Both the position numbers and the translations under genes were made by a program. Below the pieces are notes generated by a model. The model ran no database searches, was not told the origin of the DNA, and was given only the letters and a program-made list of their open reading frames with translations. Shown piece by piece: positions 1-8,764 of a stretch of 64,000 bases of DNA. This stretch comes from Ancylobacter novellus (GTDB lineage: Bacteria; Pseudomonadota; Alphaproteobacteria; Rhizobiales; Xanthobacteraceae): positions 124,001 to 188,000 of the forward strand of contig QFQD01000002.1 in assembly GCA_003241485.1 (NCBI GenBank), given 5' to 3'. Position 1 is the first letter of the stretch. Every line of letters starts with the position of its first letter.

Positions 1-387
1 GCCGAAGTCGCGCGCCTCATGCGCCCGCAGCCGCGCCTTCATGGGCTGCATGCGCTTGGCGGTGAGGTCCGAACACAGCATTTCAAACGAGTAGGTGCGG
101 GTGCGGATATGGTCGCCCTGCCCCGCGCGGGTGAGCGAGCGGCGGCCATGCGGCGCCTGCTTGCCGGCCGTGGAGAACAGTTCGGAAATATCGACGCCAA
201 GGCCCTGGGCCAGGCGGATGATGTTGTCATAGGTCGGGGACAGCAGGTTGTTCTCGATCTTCGAGATCGCCGAGGGCGAAATGCCCGACCGGTCCGCCAC
301 CTGCTTGATGGTGAGCCCCGCGCGGCTGCGCAGCCCCTTCACCCGGGCGCCGAGTTCGATCCCGTCGCTTCCGGTCTTCATGTCCAT
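1..387 (-). CDS. XRE-family transcriptional regulator (C-terminus outside window)
   Basis: The gene runs off the left edge; 129 codons are visible. Residues about 11-65 form an XRE helix-turn-helix, recognisable from IKQVADRSGISPSAISKIEN followed by the helix containing SPTYDNIIRLAQGLGV. In this family a cupin effector domain usually follows the HTH, but that part is not in the window, so the effector is unknown. The start at 387 is preceded by GGAGA at 8 bp; a second in-frame ATG lies two codons later. It is divergent from the PPK2 gene across 229 bp. HTH assignment is firm; target genes cannot be inferred. Confidence 0.85.
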   Translation of the reverse strand, partial: MDMKTGSDGIELGARVKGLRSRAGLTIKQVADRSGISPSAISKIENNLLSPTYDNIIRLAQGLGVDISELFSTAGKQAPHGRRSLTRAGQGDHIRTRTYSFEMLCSDLTAKRMQPMKARLRAHEARDFG

Positions 388-616
388 CGCGGCGTCTCCG
401 GCTGAGGTGAGGACGCAATGAAAGCACCATCGCAGGAAGCGAACAATATATTCCGATAGGAAAACTCATCTGCGGCCGCGGCGCCCCGCCGCCCCCCGTG
501 AACGTACCGGGGAAATCCGCCCGGATTTTCCTTCTGCGACAGCCGCCTTCTTGCCCGGCGGATATACTGCGCCCCTGCAACGGCGCCTTCAGCCGGCCGC
601 ACGGGGAGACACGTCC

Positions 617-1462
617 ATGGACCTGCGCAAGAAACTCATTGTCGAGCCCGGCTCACGGGTGAAGCTGAAGGATATCGATGCGGGCTTCCACGGTGATTTC
701 GCCTCGGAACAGGAGGCCAGGGACGCGCTCGCCAGGAACGTCGCCCGCCTCACCGAGCTGCAGCAGAAGCTCTATGGCGAGAAGAAGCATGCGCTTCTGG
801 TGGTGCTGCAGGGCATCGACGCCGCGGGCAAGGATGGCACGTGCTGGCACGTGATGACCGCGATGAACCCGCAGGGCGCCCATGTGAAGAGCTTCAAGCA
901 GCCCACGGAGGAAGAACGCCTGCATGATTTTCTCTGGCGCGTGCACCCCTATGCGCCGGGGCTCGGCCAGGTGGCGGTGTTCAACCGCTCGCATTACGAG
1001 GACGTGCTGGTGGTGCGGGTGCACGAACTCGTGCCGAAGGAGGTGTGGTCGAAGCGCTATGACCGCATCAACGAGTTCGAGAAGCTGCTCACCGATGCGG
1101 GCGTGACCATTCTCAAATTCTTCCTCTACATCACGCCGGAGGAACAGCTGGCGCGCTTCCGCCAGCGGCTCGACGACCCCGCGCGGCAGTGGAAGATCAG
1201 CGATTCCGACTACAAGGAGCGCGCCTTCTGGGACGCGTACATTGCCGCCTATGAGGACATGCTGGAGAAGTGCTCGACCAAGCACGCGCCGTGGTATGTC
1301 GTGCCCTCGAACCACAAATGGTTCCGCAACCTCGCCGTGGCGCGGATCATCGAGGACGCTCTCGACGACATGAAGCTGAAGCTGCCGGAGCCGACGGTGG
1401 ACCTCGCCAAGATCCGCAAGGAATATCACGAGGCAGCGAAGGCGGCGGGCCTCAAGACCTGA
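617..1462 (+). CDS. ppk2: Polyphosphate kinase 2 family phosphotransferase
   Basis: 281 aa, the usual length of single-domain PPK2 enzymes, which transfer phosphate between polyphosphate and nucleotides (AMP, ADP or GDP depending on class) in the cytoplasm. The Walker A loop GIDAAGKDG is at residues 66-74, and the family signature around FNRSHYEDVLV follows in the lid/Walker B region. The ATG at 617 is chosen over upstream starts because GGGGAGA lies just before it and the protein then begins in the family-typical way. Sequence character (VKLKDID, SFKQPTEEERLHDFLWR) resembles class III or ADP-forming members, but class cannot be settled by eye. It is followed 42 bp later by an anion permease on the same strand. 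Confidence 0.9.
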   Translation: MDLRKKLIVEPGSRVKLKDIDAGFHGDFASEQEARDALARNVARLTELQQKLYGEKKHALLVVLQGIDAAGKDGTCWHVMTAMNPQGAHVKSFKQPTEEERLHDFLWRVHPYAPGLGQVAVFNRSHYEDVLVVRVHELVPKEVWSKRYDRINEFEKLLTDAGVTILKFFLYITPEEQLARFRQRLDDPARQWKISDSDYKERAFWDAYIAAYEDMLEKCSTKHAPWYVVPSNHKWFRNLAVARIIEDALDDMKLKLPEPTVDLAKIRKEYHEAAKAAGLKT

Positions 1463-1504
1463 CCCGCCCACGCCTCAAACCGCTGTTGAAAAGACCGTCC
1501 GCGC

Positions 1505-2749
1505 ATGGGCCTGACACTCGCCATCTTCCTCCTCGTCTACATCGCCATGGGCTTCGGCAAGCTGCCGGGCTTCAAGGTGGACCGCACCGGGGCCGCCGTC
1601 GTCGGCGCGCTGGCCATGATGGTGGCGGGCAGTATCGGGCCCAAGGCCGCGTGGGACGCGATCGACTACACCAGCGTCGGCATGCTGTTCGGGCTGATGG
1701 TGGTGTCCGCCGCCTTCGTGGTCTCGGGCTTCTATGCCTGGACCGCCGAGCGCGTGGCGCTGCTGCCGGTCTCCCCGCCCATGCTGCTGGCCGTGCTGGT
1801 CGCGGTGGGGGGCGGGCTCTCCGCCCTGCTCACCAATGATGTGGTGGTGGTGGCGATGACGCCGCTGCTGGTCTCGCTCACCCTGGCGCGCGGGCTCAAT
1901 CCGGTGCCGTTCCTGCTGGCCTTCTGCTTCGCCGCCAATACCGGCTCGGCCGGCACGCTGATCGGCAGCCCGCAGAACATGATCGCCGCCCAGCAGCTGG
2001 GCCTGTCCTTCAACGGCTTCCTGGCGATTGCCGGCCTGCCGGCGCTGGCATCGCTGCCGCTGGTCTGGGGCCTCGTCGCGCTGATCTATCGCGGCCGCTG
2101 GACCCTGCCGGAGGGCGCGAAGATGCCGGCCCCGGCTCCAGCCGCGGCGGGGGCGCCCGCGACGTTCGACCGGCTGGAGACGCTGAAGGCCGGCGTGGTC
2201 ACGCTCATCGTGGTGCTGGCCTTCATCTTCAGTGACTGGCCGCGCGAACTCATCGCCCTCGGCGGTGCCGGCGTGCTGCTGATAAACCGGGAAATCGCCT
2301 CCAGCGACATGCTGCGCCATATCGACGGCAATCTGCTGCTGCTCATCATGGGGCTGTTCGTGGTCAATGCCGCCATGGCCGCCACCGGCCTGCCGCAGGA
2401 CCTGCTCGACGGCATGCGCGCCACCGGACTCGACCTCAACGATCCGCTGGCGCTCTATCTCGTGGGCGGCACGCTGAGCAACATCGTCGGCAACAACCCG
2501 GCGGTGATGCTGCTCATCCCGTTCCTCACGCCCGGCAGCCAGGCCGAAGCGCTCGGCGCCGCACTGGCGCTGGGCACCGGCTTCTCCAGCAACCTCATCG
2601 TGTTCGGCAGCCTTGCCGGCATCATCGTGGTGGAGCAGGCGGCGGCCAGCGGGGTGAAGATCTCCTTCGGCGAATTCGCCCGCGCCGGCGTGCCGGTAAC
2701 GCTGGCCTGCATGGTCATGGCGGCCGGCTGGATCGTGTTCATCAGCTAG
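1505..2749 (+). CDS. SLC13/ArsB-type anion permease
   Basis: 414 aa, almost entirely hydrophobic with about 10-12 predicted membrane segments. It belongs to the ion-transporter superfamily (SLC13/DASS, ArsB/NhaD): there are two related halves, each with a motif of the kind LLTNDVVVVAMTPLL (near residue 108) and LSNIVGNNPAVMLLIPFL (near residue 325) at the re-entrant hairpins. Such permeases move dicarboxylates, sulfate, arsenite or phosphate across the inner membrane. The substrate is not visible in the sequence. It sits 42 bp after the polyphosphate kinase, so phosphate is possible but unproven. Confidence 0.8.
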   Translation: MGLTLAIFLLVYIAMGFGKLPGFKVDRTGAAVVGALAMMVAGSIGPKAAWDAIDYTSVGMLFGLMVVSAAFVVSGFYAWTAERVALLPVSPPMLLAVLVAVGGGLSALLTNDVVVVAMTPLLVSLTLARGLNPVPFLLAFCFAANTGSAGTLIGSPQNMIAAQQLGLSFNGFLAIAGLPALASLPLVWGLVALIYRGRWTLPEGAKMPAPAPAAAGAPATFDRLETLKAGVVTLIVVLAFIFSDWPRELIALGGAGVLLINREIASSDMLRHIDGNLLLLIMGLFVVNAAMAATGLPQDLLDGMRATGLDLNDPLALYLVGGTLSNIVGNNPAVMLLIPFLTPGSQAEALGAALALGTGFSSNLIVFGSLAGIIVVEQAAASGVKISFGEFARAGVPVTLACMVMAAGWIVFIS

Positions 2750-2765
2750 CCGGCCCGCCCCTCCC

Positions 2766-3809
2766 TCAGCCGGGAAAGCCCATCCCGGCCAGCGCCTTCT
2801 GCAAGGCGGCTCCGCGTGTCACGCCCTCGCGCGCGGCGCGGGCGCGGTTGACGAGGCGCCGCTTGCCGGGAAGGCGCGCGCCGGGCTCGGTCTCGATGGC
2901 GTGCGCCAGGCGTTCCAGATGGTCGAGATAGGCATCGCCCGCGACAAAGCCGGGATGAATGGCGATGACGACATGGCCCACCGCCGCCGGCGGGCCCTTG
3001 CCATCGAAGAAGCTCGGCGCGTCGAAGGCGAAGGTGGAGGCGGTGAGCGCCGCCGCCATCACCTCGATGATGAAGGCGAGCGCCGTGCCCTTGGCCTCGC
3101 CCATCGGCACCATGGTGCCGGCCAGGCCGGCCTTGGCGTCGGTGGTCGGGTTGCCCTCGGGATCGAAGGCCCAGCCCTCGGGAATGGCGGTGTCGCCGCG
3201 CTGCACCGCCGCGAGAATGTTGCCGCGCGCCACCTTGGCGACCGACAGGTCGACGACGGCGGGCGGGCGCCCCTTCAGCGGCGTGGCGAAGGCGATGGGG
3301 TTGGTGCCGAACACCGCCCGCTTGCCTCCCCACGGCGCGATGGAGGCGGAGGCGTTGGAGAAGGCGAGCCCCACCAGCCCCTGTTCCGCCAGCTTTTCCA
3401 CCGGCTGCCCGGCGACGCCGAAATGGCTGGAGCGGCGGATTGCCATCAGCGCGATGCCGGTTTCGCGGGCAACCTCCGCCAGCAGCGGCAGGCCGAGTTC
3501 GATGGCCGGGTAAGCAAAGCCGTTGCCGGCATCGACCGCCACCACGGAGGGCGCGACACGGCGGCTGGAGGGCACGGCATGGCCGTCGATCTTGCCGGCC
3601 GCGACCATGGCGGCATAGCTCGGCAGGCGGGCGAGGCCGTGCGTGCCGAGGCCGTCCGCCTCCGCGCTTACCAGTGCCTCGGCGGTGATGCGCGCATTTT
3701 CCGAGCCCGTACCGAAATGCGCCAGCACCCGCGCGGCATAGGCGCGGGTCTCATCGAGGCTGGCGCGGATGTCGTGAAAGGCAGGGGCCGCCACAGAGCC
3801 TTCCATCAC
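2766..3809 (-). CDS. Ldh2-family NAD(P)-dependent 2-hydroxyacid/imine oxidoreductase
   Basis: 347 aa, full length for the malate/L-lactate dehydrogenase type 2 family (YlbC/ComC/ YiaK/ DpkA fold), which uses NAD(P)H to reduce 2-oxoacids or cyclic imines. Family features seen: EADGLGTHGLARLP near residue 50 (catalytic His), RRSSHFGVAGQ near 125 and GTNPIAFATP near 170. The start could also be the Met one codon downstream (3806). It is the last gene of the leftward arm (ridA, creatininase, this gene) and overlaps the creatininase-family gene by 4 bp, so it is almost certainly co-transcribed. It may reduce the 2-oxo or imine product of the pathway (inference). Confidence 0.85.
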   Translation of the reverse strand: MMEGSVAAPAFHDIRASLDETRAYAARVLAHFGTGSENARITAEALVSAEADGLGTHGLARLPSYAAMVAAGKIDGHAVPSSRRVAPSVVAVDAGNGFAYPAIELGLPLLAEVARETGIALMAIRRSSHFGVAGQPVEKLAEQGLVGLAFSNASASIAPWGGKRAVFGTNPIAFATPLKGRPPAVVDLSVAKVARGNILAAVQRGDTAIPEGWAFDPEGNPTTDAKAGLAGTMVPMGEAKGTALAFIIEVMAAALTASTFAFDAPSFFDGKGPPAAVGHVVIAIHPGFVAGDAYLDHLERLAHAIETEPGARLPGKRRLVNRARAAREGVTRGAALQKALAGMGFPG

Positions 3810-4624
3810 AGCGCTCCTCCGCCGAGCGGGCCTGCGGGCAGGCGCGCGAGATCGAAGCGATGCACATCGGCGAGAAGCTCGACGAAGGCGCGCGCGCCAT
3901 AGGCCGCACAGGCCTCGCCCTTCTCCAGACTCGCCTCGCTGGCATTGCCCATGGCGCCGGCCGGCTGAATGTCCTGCGCCATCCAGCCGAAGCCGGCCGG
4001 CGTGCCGGCGCGCAGGAAGGAGAACTCCTGCTCCATGGCCAGCGTGACCGGCGGAAAGTCGCGCACCTCGTCCTGCCGCACCGTGTCGGGGCGGAACGCC
4101 AGCATGAGCGAGGTCTCGACCCCGCCGGCATGGATGCCGTGCTGGCGCTCCTGCGCCGAGAACAGGCCCTCGGGATAGCCGAAGCGGTGCCAGGACACGG
4201 TGACGACCAGCATGCCGAGCCGGGCCCGCAGATCGCGCGCCACGATGTCGAGGATGGGCACGTTGCCGCCATGCGAATTGACGATGACCAGCTTGCGCAC
4301 CCCCGCCCGGTGCACGCCCTCGCCGATCTCGGTCCAGGCGCGGATCACCGTCTCGGCGGACAGCGTCAACGTGCCGGGGAAATGGATGTGCTCGTTCGAC
4401 TTGCCGATCGCCTGGATCGGCAGGAACAGCGCCGGCAGTTCCGCCGGCAGCAGCCGCGCCACCTCCCTGAGGTAGCCCTCGCCGATAAAGGTATCGACGC
4501 CGACCGGCAGGTGCGGCCCGTGCTGCTCGACAGCGGCGACGGGCAGCACGGCGATCCAGTTTTCGGTGTCGCCGGCGGAGAAATCGGTCCAGGCGAGTTC
4601 GGTCCAGAAGCGTTTGGGGGGCAT
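3806..4624 (-). CDS. Creatininase-family amidohydrolase
   Basis: 272 aa from the Met at 4624 (285 aa if the Met at 4663 is used). The creatininase family contains metal-dependent hydrolases of cyclic or linear amides. The metal-site pattern is present: VAAVEQHGPHLPVGVDT near residues 30-47 and VNSHGGN near 112, plus the late Glu region AMEQEFSF. I choose MPPKRFWTELAW because the 13 codons before it are mostly a 5-residue tandem repeat. True creatininase is only one member, so the substrate is open. The gene lies between ridA and an Ldh2-family gene in one leftward operon, divergent from an importer that shares the same catabolic flavour. Confidence 0.82.
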   Translation of the reverse strand: MPPKRFWTELAWTDFSAGDTENWIAVLPVAAVEQHGPHLPVGVDTFIGEGYLREVARLLPAELPALFLPIQAIGKSNEHIHFPGTLTLSAETVIRAWTEIGEGVHRAGVRKLVIVNSHGGNVPILDIVARDLRARLGMLVVTVSWHRFGYPEGLFSAQERQHGIHAGGVETSLMLAFRPDTVRQDEVRDFPPVTLAMEQEFSFLRAGTPAGFGWMAQDIQPAGAMGNASEASLEKGEACAAYGARAFVELLADVHRFDLARLPAGPLGGGAL

Positions 4625-4628
4625 GGCA

Positions 4629-4658
4629 GGCAGTCCGGTGAAAGGCAGTCCGGTGAAA
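4629..4658. repeat. Tandem 15-bp repeat in the creatininase leader
   Basis: Two perfect head-to-tail copies of GGCAGTCCGGTGAAA. Read on the minus strand in the creatininase frame they encode FTGLP twice, between the two candidate start codons. This is a slippage-type duplication that keeps the frame. It may simply be leader DNA. Confidence 0.8.
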
Positions 4659-4676
4659 GGCATGGGGCTTTTAGGC

Positions 4677-5066
4677 TCAATCGCGCCGGGCGGCCAGCGC
4701 CTCGACCTCGACCTTGAACTCCGGGCGGGCGAAGCCGGAGACGATCATCAGCGTGGAGGCCGGCGCAGGGTCGGCGATGAAGCGGTCGCGCGCGGCCATG
4801 TACGCGGCGAGATGGGCGCGGTCGGTCACATAGGCGTTGAGCCGCACGATGTCGCCGACGCCCATGCGCGCCTCCGCGAGGCAGGCGGCAATGGCGCGAA
4901 AGCAGATCGCCGCCTGTTCCTCGACGCTGTCGGGAATGGCGTCATCCACGGCAATGCCGAGCTGGCCGGAGACCAGCAGCAGCCGCGCCCCGGCGGGCAC
5001 CTCCACGGCATGGCTGTAGCGGGCGAAGGGGCGGCGGATGGCGGCGGGCAGCAAATGGCGCAGCAT
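4677..5066 (-). CDS. RidA/YjgF-family enamine/imine deaminase
   Basis: 129 aa from the Met at 5066, the normal size for RidA proteins, which hydrolyse reactive enamine/imine intermediates or form part of amide-degrading pathways. The N-terminal AxFARYSHAVEV, the LLLVSGQLGI strand and the FIADPAPASTLMIVSGFARPEFKVEVEALA end (seen in segments) match the family; the Arg/Ser-Thr substrate-pocket region is PASTLM. A longer start at 5120 would add 18 non-family residues, and TGGAAT lies before 5066. It is first gene of the leftward arm, 138 bp from the divergent ABC substrate-binding protein, and likely detoxifies an imine made in the pathway (inference). Confidence 0.85.
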   Translation of the reverse strand: MLRHLLPAAIRRPFARYSHAVEVPAGARLLLVSGQLGIAVDDAIPDSVEEQAAICFRAIAACLAEARMGVGDIVRLNAYVTDRAHLAAYMAARDRFIADPAPASTLMIVSGFARPEFKVEVEALAARRD

Positions 5067-5204
5067 GGCGGAATTCCAGAAAAGCGAAATCCAGACTGGG
5101 GGAAACGACGTAGCAGTCACACGTGCATATGTGCATCGAGTTTAAGCTCGCCTATCATCACGGCACATTCGCACACCGTTCATCGTATCGCGATGGAGAC
5201 ATCG
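5067..5204. promoter_or_regulatory. Divergent promoter region of the N-compound cluster
   Basis: 138 bp separating the leftward ridA arm from the rightward ABC-transporter arm, so it must contain both promoters. It holds CGAGTTTAAGCTCG (arms CGAG/CTCG) and a CATATG-centred imperfect inverted repeat just to its left. These are candidate operator elements. No regulator gene is adjacent; the nearest are the MarR gene at 12.2 kb and the XRE gene at the left edge. Confidence 0.45.
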
Positions 5205-6221
5205 ATGCGCTTTCGCCTTCCTCACCTGCGTTCCTGCCTGCCGGCGCTCGCCGCCCTCGCCCTCAGCGCCCTGGGTTTCGCACCCGAGGCGAAGGCCCTC
5301 GACAAGGTCACCTTCGGCACCAACTGGGTGGCGCAGGCCGAGCATGGCGGCTTCTATCAGGCCGTCGTCGACGGCACCTATGAGAAGTACGGGCTCGACG
5401 TGACCATCCTGCCCGGTGGTCCGCAGGCCAATAACCGGCTGCTGCTGCCGGTCGGCAAGATCGACTTCTACATGGGCGCGAACATGCTGCAGGCCTTCTC
5501 CTCCGTGGTGGAAGGCATCCCGACCGTCATCGTCGCGGCCATGTTCCAGAAGGATCCGCAGGTGCTGATCGCGCACCCGGACGTCGCCACCTTCGAGGAT
5601 CTGAAGACCCGCACCCTGTTCATCTCCAAGGAGGGCCTGGCGAGCTACTACCAGTGGCTGGTGGCCGATTTCGGCTTCAGCGAGAAGCAGGTGAAGCCCT
5701 ACACCTTCAATGCCGCGCCGTTCCTCGCCGACAAGAACAGCGCCATGCAGGGCTACATCACCTCCGAGCCCTATGCCGTGGAAAAGCAGGGCGGGTTCAA
5801 GCCGAAGCTGTTCCTGCTGGCCGATCAAGGCTTCGACACCTACGCCACCACGATCGAGACCCGCACCCAGCTGGTGCAGCAGAACCCCGACCTCGTGCAG
5901 CGCTTCGTCGATGCCTCGATCATCGGCTGGTACAATTATCTCTATGGCGACAACACCAAGGCGAACGAGCTGATCCGCAAGGACAACCCGGAAATGACCG
6001 ACGAGATGATCGCCTTCTCCATCGAGAAGATGAAGGAGTACGGCATCGTCGATTCCGGCGACACCAAGACGATGGGCATCGGCGCCATGACCGACGCCAA
6101 GATCAAGAGCTTCTACGACAAGATGGTCGGGGCCAAGGTCGTCGCGCCCGACATCGACTACAAGAAGTCCTACACGCTGCAATTCGTGAACAAGGGCGTC
6201 GGCAAGGAACTGGCGAAGTAG
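5205..6221 (+). CDS. ABC transporter substrate-binding protein, NMT1/THI5 type
   Basis: 338 aa with a clear Sec signal peptide (MRFRLPHLRSC, hydrophobic LPALAALALSALGF, cleavage near APEAKA). The mature part is a type II periplasmic binding protein of the NMT1/THI5 family, starting VTFGTNWVAQAEHGGFYQAV, which is how riboflavin, pyrimidine, thiamine-precursor and hydantoin-type importers begin. Start at 5205 is favoured by GGAGAC seven bases upstream; an in-frame ATG at 5193 would add four residues. It is the first gene of a tightly packed operon running to the flavodoxin-fold gene ending at 12113. The ligand is probably a small heterocycle or amidine, judging by its neighbours (inference). 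Confidence 0.85.
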   Translation: MRFRLPHLRSCLPALAALALSALGFAPEAKALDKVTFGTNWVAQAEHGGFYQAVVDGTYEKYGLDVTILPGGPQANNRLLLPVGKIDFYMGANMLQAFSSVVEGIPTVIVAAMFQKDPQVLIAHPDVATFEDLKTRTLFISKEGLASYYQWLVADFGFSEKQVKPYTFNAAPFLADKNSAMQGYITSEPYAVEKQGGFKPKLFLLADQGFDTYATTIETRTQLVQQNPDLVQRFVDASIIGWYNYLYGDNTKANELIRKDNPEMTDEMIAFSIEKMKEYGIVDSGDTKTMGIGAMTDAKIKSFYDKMVGAKVVAPDIDYKKSYTLQFVNKGVGKELAK

Positions 6222-6226
6222 CCCGG

Positions 6227-7138
6227 ATGACCGCCGCGCCCTCGTTTCTCGGCCTTCCCGACCGGCTTCCAGAGGATCGCCCGCCGCGCGCGGTGATCTT
6301 CGGGGCCGGCCATGGCAGCAATTATCCCGACCAGGACAGCCGCGGCTACGCCCTGGCGCCCGCCGCTATCCGCGCGGCGAGCGCGAGCGAGGCGGCGTTC
6401 ATCGAGCATTGGGATTTCGATCTGGGCGGCCCGCTTTTCGATGGCGGGCCGGTGTGCTGCGTCGACGCCGGCGACGTGCCGACCACCATGCACGACAATG
6501 AAGGCAACCGCGCCCGGATCGAGGCGAAGACGCGCGAGGTGCTGGCGACGGCCGCGGTGCCGATCCTCCTGGGCGGCGACGATTCCCTGCCCATTCCCTT
6601 CCTCAGCGCCTTTGCCGGGCACGGGCCGATCTGGATCCTGCAGATCGACGCCCATATCGACTGGCGCGAGGAGCGCTATGGCGAGCGCTACGGCTATTCC
6701 AACCCGATGCGCCGGGCCAGCGAGATGGCCCATGTCGCGGGCATGGTGCAGGTCGGCATCCGCAGCGTCGGCAGCGCGCGCCGCACCGAGGTGGAGGCGG
6801 CGCGCCACTATGGCAGCCACCTCGTCACCGCCCGCGAGGTGCACGCCCATGGCGTCGATGCCGCTCTCCGGCATATTCCCGACGGCGCACGGGTGGTCAT
6901 CACCCTCGACTGCGACGGCCTCGATCCTGGCATCATGCCGGGCGTGGCGGCGCGCACGCCGGGCGGCCTGACCTATACGCAGACGATCGACCTGATCGCC
7001 GGCGTGGGCACGCGCGCCCGCATCGCCGGGTTCGATCTTGTCGAACTCTACCCGCCGGCCGACATTAGCGGCCTGTCGGCGCTGACCGCCGCGCGGCTCG
7101 TCGTCAACGCCATCGGCACCATCGTCCGGCAGGCGTAG
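6227..7138 (+). CDS. Arginase/agmatinase-family hydrolase with variant metal motif
   Basis: 303 aa, ureohydrolase length. These enzymes use a binuclear Mn (or Ni) centre to split guanidino groups. Two of the three signature motifs are canonical: DAHIDWR (DAHxD) and LDCDGLDP (DxDxxDP). The first motif, normally GGDHS, reads GGDDS near residue 113, so the conserved His metal ligand is Asp. The gene follows the binding protein by 5 bp and precedes the ABC ATPase. The motif change and the operon suggest it is not a standard agmatinase. Family is certain; substrate is unknown. Confidence 0.85.
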   Translation: MTAAPSFLGLPDRLPEDRPPRAVIFGAGHGSNYPDQDSRGYALAPAAIRAASASEAAFIEHWDFDLGGPLFDGGPVCCVDAGDVPTTMHDNEGNRARIEAKTREVLATAAVPILLGGDDSLPIPFLSAFAGHGPIWILQIDAHIDWREERYGERYGYSNPMRRASEMAHVAGMVQVGIRSVGSARRTEVEAARHYGSHLVTAREVHAHGVDAALRHIPDGARVVITLDCDGLDPGIMPGVAARTPGGLTYTQTIDLIAGVGTRARIAGFDLVELYPPADISGLSALTAARLVVNAIGTIVRQA

Positions 7139-7166
7139 ACGGGTTTGCCCGAAACGACGTGAGAGA

Positions 7167-7973
7167 ATGACGCTGTCCCTCGACGACACCTTGCCCGCCG
7201 TAACCGCGCCGCTGCTCGCCCTGAAGGGGGTGGGCAAGCAGTTCGCGAATGCCGTCACCGCGCTGGACGGCCTCGACATGGAGGTGCGGCAGGGCGAATT
7301 CCTGTCGCTGCTCGGCCCCTCGGGCTGCGGCAAGTCCACCGCGCTGCGCCTCATCGCCGGGCTTTCCGAACCGACGGCGGGACGGATCGACTGGAATGGC
7401 GAGGAGACCGCGCGGCGTGCCCGCGGCAAGCCCTCGATCAGCTTCGTGTTTCAGGAGCCGACGCTGATGCCGTGGGCCAGCGTGTTCGGCAATGTCCATC
7501 TGCCGCTGCGCCTTGCCGGCGTGAGCGCGAAGGCGGCCGAGCCCGCCATCATGGAAGCGCTGGAGATGGTGGGGCTGTCGCAGTTCCGCGATGCCTATCC
7601 GCGCGAGCTTTCCGGCGGCATGAAGATGCGCGTGTCCATCGCCCGCGCGCTGGTGACAAAGCCGCGCCTGCTCTTGATGGACGAGCCCTTCGCCGCGCTG
7701 GACGAGATCACCCGCTTCAAGCTGAACAACGATCTGCTGCAGGTGTGGAAGCAGCTTGGCTGCACCATCGTCTTCGTCACCCATTCGGTGTTCGAGTCGG
7801 TGTACCTTTCCTCGCGTATCCTGGTGTTCCGCGCCCGGCCGGGCCGGGTGCACGCCGAACTCGCCATCGACCCGAACCAGCCGCGCGACGAGGCCTTCCG
7901 CACCTCGCCGGAATATGTCGGCCTGTGCCGCGAGACCTCGACCGCGCTGGCGCGGGCGATGGAAGCGACCTAG
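7167..7973 (+). CDS. ABC transporter ATP-binding protein (nitrate/taurine type)
   Basis: 268 aa. Walker A GPSGCGKST near residue 51, Q-loop VFQEPTLMPW, signature LSGGMKMRVSIARAL near 150, Walker B LLLMDEPFAALD and H-loop VTHSVFE are all intact, so this is an active ATPase of the SsuB/TauB/ThiZ group. It energises import together with the permease at 7985 and the NMT1-type binding protein at 5205. The gene is 28 bp after the arginase-fold gene and 11 bp before the permease. Confidence 0.93.
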   Translation: MTLSLDDTLPAVTAPLLALKGVGKQFANAVTALDGLDMEVRQGEFLSLLGPSGCGKSTALRLIAGLSEPTAGRIDWNGEETARRARGKPSISFVFQEPTLMPWASVFGNVHLPLRLAGVSAKAAEPAIMEALEMVGLSQFRDAYPRELSGGMKMRVSIARALVTKPRLLLMDEPFAALDEITRFKLNNDLLQVWKQLGCTIVFVTHSVFESVYLSSRILVFRARPGRVHAELAIDPNQPRDEAFRTSPEYVGLCRETSTALARAMEAT

Positions 7974-7984
7974 GGAGCGCCGCG

Positions 7985-8764
7985 ATGGAGCACTCGCCGT
8001 TCCGCTGGCTGCTGCCCCTCGCCGTGCTGGCACTGGTGGTGGTCGGCTGGGAAGCCGTGGTGCGGCTGAACAACCTGCCGCCCTATGTGCTGCCGAGCCC
8101 GGTTCTGGTCGCCACCACGCTGTTCAACGACCGGGTGGTGCTGCTCCAGTCCATGCTGGTGACGCTGGAGACCACGCTGATCGCGCTGCTGATCGCGGTG
8201 CTCGGCGGGGTGACGCTGGCGCTGGTCTTTGCCTCCTCGCGCATCGTCGAGTTCTCGCTGTTCCCCATCGCGGTGATCCTGCAGGTGACGCCGGTGATCG
8301 CCGTGGCGCCGCTGATGCTGATCTATCTCTCGACTGACACGGCGGTGCTGGTCTGCGCCTGGCTCGTCGCGTTCTTTCCCGTGCTGTCCAACACCACGCT
8401 CGGGCTGAAATCGGTCGATCCCAATCTGCGCGACCTGTTCCGCCTCTCCGGCGCCTCCGGCTGGCAGACGCTGGTGCAGCTCAAGCTGCCGACCGCCCTG
8501 CCCTATTTCCTCGGCGGCCTGCGCATTGCCGGCGGCCTCGCCCTCATCGGCGCGGTGGTGGGCGAGATCGCCGCCGGGTCCGCCGGGGCCGGCTCCGGGC
8601 TTGCCTTCCGCATCGTGGAATCGGCGTACCGGCTGAATATTCCCCGCCTGTTCGCCGCGCTGCTGCTCATCTCGCTCGCCGGCATAATGATCTATGCCGC
8701 GCTGAGTCTCATCTCCTGGCTGGTGCTGCGGCGCTGGCACGAGAGCGAAATGGACGCGCGATGA
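7985..8764 (+). CDS. ABC transporter permease (BPD type)
   Basis: 259 aa, about six membrane helices, with the binding-protein-dependent permease signature around FRLSGASGWQTLVQLKLPTA (the EAA loop contacting the ATPase, near residue 155). It is the single type of permease in the operon, so the importer probably uses a homodimer. Its stop overlaps the start of the next gene (ATGA at 8761-8764), indicating translational coupling with the amidohydrolase. Confidence 0.92.
   Translation: MEHSPFRWLLPLAVLALVVVGWEAVVRLNNLPPYVLPSPVLVATTLFNDRVVLLQSMLVTLETTLIALLIAVLGGVTLALVFASSRIVEFSLFPIAVILQVTPVIAVAPLMLIYLSTDTAVLVCAWLVAFFPVLSNTTLGLKSVDPNLRDLFRLSGASGWQTLVQLKLPTALPYFLGGLRIAGGLALIGAVVGEIAAGSAGAGSGLAFRIVESAYRLNIPRLFAALLLISLAGIMIYAALSLISWLVLRRWHESEMDAR

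Noticed and set aside
6221..6229. Frameshifted fusion between the binding protein and the arginase-fold gene
   Set aside because: A long frame crosses the junction, but each gene has its own complete family sequence, stop and start 5 bp apart; no frameshift is needed.
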